DNA of 64,000 nt from Eucommia ulmoides (taxonomy: Eukaryota > Streptophyta > Magnoliopsida > Garryales > Eucommiaceae): contig CM028330.1 in the NCBI GenBank assembly GCA_016647705.1, positions 33,865,534 through 33,929,533 of the forward strand, read 5' to 3'. The notes under the pieces were generated by a model. It had not been told where the DNA came from, made no database searches, and saw only the letters and a program-made list of their open reading frames with translations. This document shows, one piece after another, positions 56,149 through 64,000 of this stretch (positions are counted from its first letter, which is position 1; each line of letters begins with the position of its first letter). Made by a program: the position numbers and the translations under genes.

Positions 56149-58165
56149 TAGTGGGATATTGTTGGGGATAAGCCATTTAGACAATCCTAGGGGGCTTATT
56201 TCCTAAAATAATCTTAATTATTTAAATAATCAAAAAGAAAAAATTTGGTATTTCACATACCAACCTGGTATTTTACATATCACCATGTATGTATTATATA
56301 TCTGTCAAGATTCTTTGGATATTTGATTAAAGTTTTTAGCTTTCTAATGAGACTAAAAAAGAATGAAATCGTAGACACCTTGTAACTGAATATGCTAAAA
56401 TATTCTCGGTCATAGGATTATTAAACGGTGCTTAATAATCTAGATAGATTGTCTTGCGCGATATTTTCTTAATTCAGAATGGTGAATCACAAATCCATCG
56501 GTATGAGATATTGGAACAACCACAAAGAGGGCTTGTTATGTGTTACTGGGTACGCGAACTTGACCAATGTCAAAGTAGGTCAAGATAGAATGATAATTTG
56601 TAATTGTGTGTGATCGTTTAGCTTGAAGTATTGTTTATCATATGTATATGTTCCTGTACTTTTATGATACTAAGTGTCGCAATTATTCATTTGGTATAGT
56701 GGGATATACATGTGATTATTCGAATATGTAATAAAGGATCTATCACCCTTTAGCAAAAAAAAAAAAAAAAAAAAGAATTTCCCTATGTGTGATCAATCGT
56801 TATTTATTCTAAAGTCTTTGGCCAAAACAATATAATTATTAGAATGAGATTCTAATTGGTATCATAAAGTAAATTAGTGCATATGATTGGACTAGGAATT
56901 TTGAATTTATCCCAACCTGATTGATGATGCCTAGAAATGAATCATAGGATACGTTGGCTGCTGAAACTGAGGCTGGTGGTCGGCACCGAAGGTTATCTCA
57001 CTTTCTCTCAGTCTAGTTCTTTCAAAATAATACACTGCAGGATAGGTCTGCCGACGTTGCACCTCCTGTGTAAGAATCAGTACAGACTTCTGAAGAGAAA
57101 GGTAATAAAGTATGGCAGAAATATAAGGTAGCGTATAGGTGCATAACATATACCTAGAACCGCTAGGGTTCTGACCTTTATATAGGAAGTAGAGGAAGAC
57201 CCATTTGGCAAGTCTTCCTTAATTCTCTGAGAGCCGATATAGCAAGTGGCATAGATCTCGCCCTCCATACCAATGAGGTGGTAGGATCGTTGGCCGAGAT
57301 CACGGGACCATTATGGCGATGGCACTTTCCTTAGAGAAAGAGGCAGCTCTAACTGCCTTTAGAAGCGAGAGTATGATGGTGCTCATGCCCTAGGAGTGTT
57401 GACCCGTATGGGACGTAGAGACCCAATCGGGCATTGTATCCCAGACCGAGTGTACCATCTGACCGGTCGATTCTAGAGATCCCATACCAATGGCATGTTT
57501 GAAGCCACATGGCACCCTAATGTCTTCTGATTGAATTCCTCCTCATCATTGTTGATTCTTTCAGACATAGAGATAGAGATATCAAATTGCTTGGTAATTA
57601 CATCTGGGTGGGTTCTCTGATTAAATTCTTATCAACTAGATATAACTATGATATATGAGTAGACATGACTTATAGTCCGTGGAGATTTGTAAAGAAGTGT
57701 TCTTTACATAAGGGCAAAATCAAAATTATTCCAATTTTAATTGATTAATTAATAAGTAAATTAATTAATTAAAAAATTATTTTTTATGGTCCAGCTTTTG
57801 ATACGAACCTACACAAATAATGGAGGATAAGTTTTAATAGTCCTTGAAAAAAGAACGCGTTGTAATACTAAACTGTTTAAAAGTTTAGGGGACAACGTGT
57901 AAATTATTAAAGAAGAGGTCCAGGGTTTTTGAACCCTAGATAGTATAAATAAGTAGGAAGACATCAAATGGTTGCTCCCCTTATGGAATTTGTCTACCAT
58001 TTCTAGAATTTCTAGGATTGTAGTTTTCTTCTTCTCCTTTGATTATTATATTGATTTGATTCTCACTACCACCTAGAATCAAATCGAATCTACCCTAGAT
58101 CTATTGATTTAGAATACTATTTTTAGATAATCAGTAAGCACCATTCATATTTATTTATTCCTATG
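56149..58165 (+). mobile_element. LTR-like segment with internal gypsy-type insertion
   Basis: Begins TGTTGGGGATAAGCC after GATAT and ends near a GGATATCATTAGAAGC that resembles a decayed initiator-Met primer site; GATAT recurs at 58166. A promoter-like TAGTATAAATAAG lies at about 57941-57953. It contains a poly(A) tract at 56756-56774. The GC-richer part 56930-57480, with CTTTATATAGGAAGTAGAGG, looks like a piece of a gypsy LTR inserted or recombined within it. Family is uncertain. Confidence 0.35.
56930..57480. repeat. GC-richer gypsy-LTR-like insert
   Basis: Stands out by composition, with a TATA-like TTTATATAGG and words such as CTTCCTTAATTCTCTGAGAG and GGCCGAGATCACGGGACC. The four open frames of 60-75 codons here overlap each other on both strands and show no domain. 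Confidence 0.35.
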
Positions 58166-58329
58166 GATATCATTAGAAGCAGGACATTTATGCCGCTATT
58201 CAAATATTTCTACTCGTAAGAAAATCAGTTGATGCCATTTTAGGAAGAGCCTTCTCAAATCATACCTCAGGAACTACCTACTATGAAGCTGAAGTAACGA
58301 AAGAGGTATAAAGTTCAAATTTGATTTAT
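58166..58329. other. Short junction
   Basis: May be leader of the LTR at 56149 or the end of the copia fragment to the right. No gene seen. Confidence 0.3.
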
Positions 58330-59290
58330 TATTTATTGTTTCACATTATTGTAGACTGGTTCAGACTTGAGAAATTATTTGTGAAGGTGATTTTATGAAG
58401 AAAACAAATTGAACTCCATTGCGTTCAAATGGATATAATTCAATTCATACTACAATTAGGGTAGACTCACCCCCAAAATCTCTCAAGACAAGAATAAATT
58501 AGGAGGGGACGAACTATGTAAATAACATGTCTATGTTTGCATTCTGCTCGTCCATTGTTTTTGGAGGTTCTAGGACACTAGTAATGAGGGAGTGTGCTAT
58601 TTTTATGAAAGAGATTGAGAAGGCGTGATCCTTGTATTTTATTGCATTATCTTAGCAAAAAGCTTTAATATTTTGATAAAATTAAGTTTACCATGGAAAA
58701 AAAATCAGAATAGATTTGGAATAGTACATATTTGTTTTTCCTAAGAAAAAACTATGAATACCAAGAGTAGTGGTCCACAAATATGATAAAATATCTAAAA
58801 TAATTCATTGTTTCATGACGATAAGGGCCTCAAATATCAGATGCACTAAATCAAATGGTGCAAGAGAAATAAATTGACAATCATTAAAAATACAGTTGGT
58901 TGTTTTACAAGTTGACAATGATTGCAATTAAATAACTCATGATGCACTAAACTTAACTGATCACAAGAAATAAATTATTTGGGATGGATAGATGAAGTAA
59001 GACCTAACTGAGAGTGCGGCAATGCCAACAATGAGGGTTAGGAAATGGAGGAAACTGGTTGGCAATGTAATGTTGGTGGAGATGGGACTTAGAGGTTGGT
59101 GAGCTCAAAAAGGCGTCAAACTTTACAACCAGTCCCAAAAACTTTCCTGTCTGAGGTGTTGCACACGACAACCGGTAGAAGAGAAATGTAAGTCAAATCC
59201 AAGATCACATAGCATTTCGATTCATTAGCAATGTGAATACTGGATGCATTCTTATCATGGGTTTTTAAATAAAAATAGAGGTATCAAATA
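58330..59290 (-). pseudogene. Ty1/copia integrase and preceding protease-region fragment
   Basis: Minus strand: SHCIRMHP and NESKCYVI-like gag-protease linker; VVVCNTSDRKVFGTGCKV; a decayed zinc-binding CQ region with LAPFDLVH; DI-GPYRH with the Trp replaced by stop (the first catalytic Asp kept); MNYFRYFIIFVDHYSWYS; NKYVLFQIYSDFF; and NNGRAECKHRHVIYIVRPLL (normally QNGVAERKHRHLLEVARAL). This is the order of copia integrase. Stops and frameshifts are frequent. It does not belong to the plus-strand copia LTR D to its right. Confidence 0.8.
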
Positions 59291-59861
59291 TCATATGATT
59301 ACAACGGACTGAATCAAAGTACCTTCGATATGTACCTAATGTAACTGACATGATTGTTGGGTACTCGTATTATATAAATCCTATTTGAGCATGGCCTTCA
59401 TGTCGCATAATTGATTGAAGATGAAAATGAAGAATAGGCAGCGTGAGTTACTACAGCAGTAAAGTTATTTGATTTGAGGTGAGATTAAGAGAACCCTGAG
59501 AGCAAGATAAATTCTGATTTGATTGGCTCCTAGATGATTGATGTGAAAGTTAATGATAATCTTAAATGTTGTGACTTAGTTTTTCGCATACCTTACATAG
59601 GCAAGAGAGACGTTTGAGCAATCTGTGTCCTTGTGAATTACAATGATTTCCATACAAGGGTTGTGGTGATAAGTTTGAATTGCTAGGACGTATGTCAACA
59701 GCGACATCTGTTTTTGGTCCTTGAAATGTTTCAAGACATGGTTACTCACTTAGTAGATAAAAAACGACATTGTGAATAGATTACATCTTTCTCCTGTGCA
59801 CTAGACACAAACATACATAAATTCTGACCTGAAAGCTATCAGGAAGTGCATCAGACGTAAA
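59291..59861 (-). mobile_element. Degenerate copia gag-side DNA
   Basis: Continues the minus-strand copia fragment upstream. HCNSQGHRLLKRL-like words near 59630 may be a decayed zinc knuckle. No intact frame. Confidence 0.35.
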
Positions 59862-60927
59862 TCAATCAAGAACATCAGTTTTCAGCTATTATACAAGATA
59901 TTTCTACGAGAGATTCTATTGTCTTCGATGTTTTCCCGGTGAGATTTATCCAAGCTTCATTATCTGCTTTAAAGTTATATTTATTTCGATTTCTTGGTTT
60001 AGGATTGTTAGAAAATCGTTTTGAACTCAAAAGCCTGAAAATCTTTTTAAACGATTTTTACCTGATTATTTAATTACATATTAAATTTGTGTTACCCACT
60101 TGATTATATTAATCAGATTTTATTTGTCTCACATTGTATCTATCATGTAGTAATTATTCAGGACATTAATTGAGTATATTTGAATTGAGATGGTAGAAGA
60201 TCCTTGTGGGAAGAAACTTACATTTTTTGTATTTGTGAGTTTGAGATAATTAGACATGTTTGAAACAGTGTCTAGTCAGGGTTGCTAGCTTTCGATCTTT
60301 TTCCTATGAAAAATATTAAGGTTTGATCTTTGTCCTACAAAAATGTTAGGTTATTCTTTTCCCTTGAAAAGAACTAGATTTTGATTCTTCCGGTAATAGA
60401 ATTGAGTGATTGTAAAGGTTCTTCCTATGCCTACGAAAAGGATAAGTGTAAAAGTACGAAAGAGTGATAGGTTTGATCTTTAACCAGTTGAAAGGATTAG
60501 GTTATGGTTCTTCCTGTCATAAAATTAGGTTTATCTTAAGCTTGGTAAAAAGATAGGGTTCTTTCTAAGCCTGTGAAAAAGATAATTGTAAAGGTTGATT
60601 CTGAGCCTGTGAAAGAATCAAGATTGTAAAGGTTTTGTTCCTACCTGGTAAAGGCATCAGGGGTTTAGTAGATTGCGAATATCCGTGGAGCTCAGGGGAC
60701 TGAATGTGGGTAAAAGTAACTTTCCAAACTAGGATATATTCTTGTGTACTGCATTACTTATTTTCTTATAATGGATTTGGATGTGCATTTAGAAGTAAAC
60801 ACATTTCCACTACGTAACATGATAATAATCGATTTAAGAAAATTAGTTATTTGTGTTTAAGTGTTTAATTATTTAAATTAGTAGATACCCAACTCACCCA
60901 GCTCTTGGGCATCTCTTTAGACCAACA
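59862..60927 (+). mobile_element. Ty1/copia 5' LTR, copy D (outer half missing)
   Basis: Matches 45060-46248 of copy A, starting ATCAAGAACATCAGTTTTCA. It ends GACCAACA at 60927 and is followed by a primer site and gag, which fixes this LTR family as Ty1/copia. The U3 part with the TTGAC cluster is absent. Confidence 0.75.
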
Positions 60928-60929
60928 AT

Positions 60930-60942
60930 TGGTACTAGAACT
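60930..60942 (+). promoter_or_regulatory. Primer-binding site, initiator-Met type
   Basis: TGGTACTAGAACT two bases after the LTR, compared with the usual copia TGGTATCAGAGCT. Confidence 0.7.
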
Positions 60943-60984
60943 GGTTTAGCTCGTTTAGCTTAATATCCTAGCTAGAAATATCAC

Positions 60985-61265
60985 ATGGTGCACCCCATAG
61001 GCAATATAGGTGAAGGACAGTCTATGCACTGTCCACCTTTGTTTACAGGTGAAAATTATTCATTTCGAAATGATAGAATAATCACTTTTCTTCAAGCCAC
61101 TAATTATGATGTGTGGTTGGCCATTGAGAATGGTTCATTCATTCCTAAGGACAATGGGGTGATTAAGAAGAAGGAACAGTTGACTTCCTTGGATAAAAAG
61201 AAATCATCTATCAATTCTCAAGCTATTAATATTTTGTTTTGTTATTTTGATGAAAATGAATATTA
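60985..61265 (+). pseudogene. Ty1/copia gag, N-terminal part
   Basis: Starts MVHPIGNIGEGQSMHCPPLF. The order EGQS-RPPLFTGENYSFRNDR, then ITFLQATNYDVWLAIENG, FIPKD, KKSSINSQAINILFCYFDEN matches the N-terminus of plant copia gag (DUF4219/UBN2 type: PPLF-G-NY-WK-RM, ...W-IVEEG, ...KA-NAL...). The family Trp after NY is Phe here. The frame is open for about 94 codons, then breaks at the edge of the next LTR near 61266; residues after that are not gag. Confidence 0.8.
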
Positions 61266-62608
61266 TTGCTATAAATTATGCGCTCGGGAATACTCACAAA
61301 AGCACGAGGTCGAACAAGTAATAAAGTGATCTGAAGATCAAGTACCGTCCACTGGGATTACCGTTAGAACAAGCTAAGTACCACAATTAGAATAACTAAA
61401 TTTTATCTAGACGATCGATAATTTGAATGGTGTTCGAAATATTAAAACAAATCAAATTACAAGAATTGGAATAAATTCAATGAGAATGGATTATCTGGGG
61501 ACTAACTTCATTCACTCGTACATTTGCTTGATTTATTCTAGTTTACCCTAATGGTTATCAACCTATTCAATAATCAAGATTTCTAAAGCTCTCTCACTAT
61601 CTCTCCCAAGTGTAAAGTGAGTGAATATGTAATCACTTCAAAACCGATATCCTTATCTAGAGTTTAGGTGATTCCATTCGTCTCACCCCAATCTTATGGA
61701 TTGCACAAGTTTTAATAATCTTCCGATCTATTAAAACTTGTGTTGTGTTTAATCTTAGTTTGAATCCGGGATTACCTCTTCCGAGTGTCAAACCCTATAT
61801 TCTCAAACCAAGCACAATATCATATACATGCGTACAAAGGAAGTAATAAAACGATAAACACAATTTAATAGAAATGAGTACCCCATTAGCAAATCATAGA
61901 TTCAATCAAACATTGTACTAGTGAACTACATTAATCCCTAGACAAGAGAAGTTTAGATACACATTGTCATTTCCAAATACTCAACAACAAATGAAGAACA
62001 CATAATCCAAACAATAAACCAAGATCTGAAAATTAGAGATAGATTGAAAGGATAGAGATCCAATCTGATATGTGAAATCAATCCACTTCCACAAGAACTA
62101 CTCTAAGTCCTTCAAGCTAACTTCTCTCTCTCTAATGATGGCCTCCTTGGTTTGGCCTAAAAATAAGCTCCCAAAAATGTCTCTTTCGAAAGATCTGTCA
62201 CTTTCTATTTATAGGCTACTCCTCCAAAACCCTAAAATGACTGAAAAACCTTATCAATGATGAAACAGCGCTGCAGCGCAAGAAGAATTGCACTGCAGCG
62301 CGTAACAAAAAAAAGAGGCAGGAAAACAGATGCACGTTGCAACATGATGTGGCACGTTGCAACGCACTATGGTCAGAAACTCAAACAAGGGCACGCAGCG
62401 CGCTGCAGCACCGTTTGGGCAGCCTCAATCGTTTCTTCCTTCTTCGTCGTTTCTTCACCGAAATTTCCACCAATTTTCTTGATTTACTCCCATTTCCACC
62501 CAAATCCACTTATCTACAAAAAAAATGAAAAAGAATTAAAAACACTAATAAAACGCTCAAAAATTATAATATGCATAAGGGAATAAATAGATAAATATCG
62601 ATTTATCA
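61266..62608 (-). repeat. 3' LTR of the second gag-only-type element (about 1343 bp)
   Basis: Starts near TTGCTATAAATTATGCGCTCGG within the copia gag and ends GATTTATCA. Shares with 18361-19761 the CCACTGGGATT, CTCTCCCAAGTGTAAAGTGA-type, AATCCCTAGACAA and terminal-hairpin blocks. Confidence 0.75.
62255..62430. repeat. GC-rich palindrome cassette, second family member
   Basis: GCGCTGCAGCGC and GCAGCGCGCTGC are perfect 12-bp palindromes; CACGTTGCAAC occurs twice. Same relative position as 19360-19560 but a different sequence. The 109- and 63-codon frames here come from this block. Confidence 0.7.
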
Positions 62609-62625
62609 AATACCCCTAAACTTGA
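62609..62625 (-). promoter_or_regulatory. Polypurine tract of the second gag-only-type element
   Basis: Plus strand AATACCCCTAAACTTGA next to the LTR, equivalent to AACACCCCCAAACTTAG at 19762. Confidence 0.65.
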
Positions 62626-63238
62626 AATTTTGCTAGTTCTCGAGCAAAAACACCCTCACAAGAAAACAAAACAACCACAATGAAAATCACACGCACAACT
62701 AACAACAAAAATGTGTGAGTTTTGAAATTTAACTAACAACAAAAAATTACCCACAACAGCCCCCAATCATTTCGAGTTCAAGAATAATACTACACCTTGT
62801 GATGTTCTAGAATTTCAACATTCAAAATTGGCATACACCATTCTAGATCATTTCCCATGTGTGTGTGCTAAGACCCTCATCACATAAAAATCCAAAGACC
62901 GGATTGAATTATCCACCAACGAAGTTCGTGACTAAAACTGATGTGGCATTGGATTTCTATAGGTTTAGCTGAATTCCACTCTCTACTAATGTAGGCTAAG
63001 TAAATGTCAGAGATCAATAGGACTTTCATCGGTTTTTAAAAATGACCAAAGGTAAAATGGGAATGTGTCATCAGAACAAAGATACCCGAGGCACGAAATT
63101 TGACTCTCAACCTCACTCATACCCAAAAAGATAATCCTGAAACAACCTCGAACTCACTTTAGCACAACAGTACTCACTTGTCTAGTAGAAGCAAACAAAA
63201 TTATTATATATATCTTCTTCTTCTTCTTCTTCTCTTTT

Positions 63239-63264
63239 TCTTTTTTTTTTTTTTTTTTTTTTTT
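63239..63264. repeat. T-rich tract and (CTT)n
   Basis: CTT repeats from about 63212 lead into a T run of 24 or more, at the position equivalent to the T-rich run at 20388-20404. Confidence 0.9.
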
Positions 63265-64000
63265 GAAAAGAGCATACCTCCAAACTTATTCAATTTGCAT
63301 AATTTTTCGGGAGTGGCATAATGATACATTAATAATGAGTACTAGAATACCAAATCAATCAACAGATCACTCAAAACCCAATCGCGCTCTTTAATCAGCC
63401 CAAACACATACCAATGAGATGACAACTCGTCCCGTGCCTTAGGTAAAATGATAAGGGTTCGGGAAAAAACTTATTTGGCTTGGTTCTTAGAAACGTGCTC
63501 AAAATTGAAATGGCTAAAAGGCTTCAACAGGGGAAACGATGGGTAGAATTTGCTGGGTAGGATTCAATGGCTCAAACGATCAAAACGAATGCCTAAATCA
63601 TTTCTCTTAAACTACCTCGCCTAGGATTTCGCCTCGAGTTTCCCCCAATCAAGTTATAGAATCCTTAAATGTGTCAAGAACTTGGTTAAATGGATAATTG
63701 GCATCAAATCGTTTGGACGGTCAAAACATCGAGTCTAAGTGCTCGTGCAAAATCGGATCCACAATGACATAAACTAATATGAGATGTCAAGCACACAGAA
63801 CACACACAGATAAACATTACGATTGAACTCGGTAGACAATTAGAGGATAGTTTCATCATCGAGTTATGGTCATCAAGAACAACAAAACTCAACACATATT
63901 AAACAACATTTTACAAACATAGCGGAACCTAAATTTAAACAAACATATAGGACAACAAACTTAACCTAACACAAACAATTATGTAAATGAAACACAAGAA

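Larger units (their letters stand above)
61266..64000 (-). mobile_element. Second gag-only-type LTR element, left part
   Basis: LTR 61266-62608, then interior to the window edge. The interior 62609-64000 is alignable by eye with 19762-21100 (CCCC-AAACTT tract, CTCGAGCAAAA-CACC, GGTTTTGAAAAAT-GCCA-like blocks, ACCTCGCCTAGGATTTC). The primer tract lies next to the LTR on its right, so polarity is minus. The gag part and the 5' LTR should lie beyond the window. Confidence 0.8.

Noticed and set aside
58166-58170. GATAT as target duplication for the LTR at 56149
   Set aside because: GATAT also precedes 56149, but the base before 58166 does not give a CA or TA LTR end, so the match may be chance.

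Overview
The window is plant nuclear DNA, probably eudicot: AT-rich, with no intact host gene that I can recognise, and built almost entirely of nested and decayed transposable elements. Plant origin rests on the element families present: CACTA, Ty3/gypsy of Tat type, a giant Ogre-like element, a gag-only element with a tRNA-Asp-type primer site, Ty1/copia, and a Ulp1-protease-bearing transposon. No species can be named from the sequence.

Layout. 1-3596 is the right part of a CACTA-type DNA transposon. 3597-5206 is AT-rich DNA with one plausible spliced host exon (4003-4132, minus). 5207-6462 is a Tat-type LTR. From about 6.9 to 32.5 kb is a three-level nest. A Ty1/copia element on the minus strand (about 6895-8320 and 31938-32500) was split by a giant Ogre-like LTR retrotransposon (8321-31937, LTRs about 3.5 kb, 5-bp target duplication with one mismatch). 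That element was later invaded by a gag-only LTR element (18361-23840, minus, target duplication GGGGG). 32.5-33.24 kb is unassigned.

33245-44231 is a Tat-lineage gypsy element on the minus strand: gag, protease, RT, RNase H and integrase, all broken by stops. A separate gene on the opposite strand (34334-36555), with its own TATA box and short introns, lies between integrase and the 3' LTR. Its 5' LTR is cut off at 44231 by a Ty1/copia LTR (44232-46248). A second copy of that LTR lies in the opposite orientation (51811-53672), inside a decayed Ulp1-protease transposon (about 49.5-55.2 kb). 55.2-59.86 kb holds further LTR and copia pol debris on both strands. At 59862-61265 another copy of the same copia LTR is followed by a primer site and the start of gag, cut by a relative of the gag-only element (61266 to the window end).

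Most notable. (1) A roughly 70-bp unit occurs four times in each Ogre LTR and at least 13 more times inside, including eight copies at a nearly regular 83-bp spacing (25161-25842). Its flanks are constant, but its stems change sequence while keeping complementarity, which suggests a conserved fold. (2) The antisense, apparently spliced gene in the Tat element. (3) GC-rich palindrome cassettes and a re-invented terminal hairpin in LTRs of the gag-only family. (4) Dense TTGAC (W-box-like) clusters in the copia LTRs. All homology calls are by eye; no alignment or database search was run.
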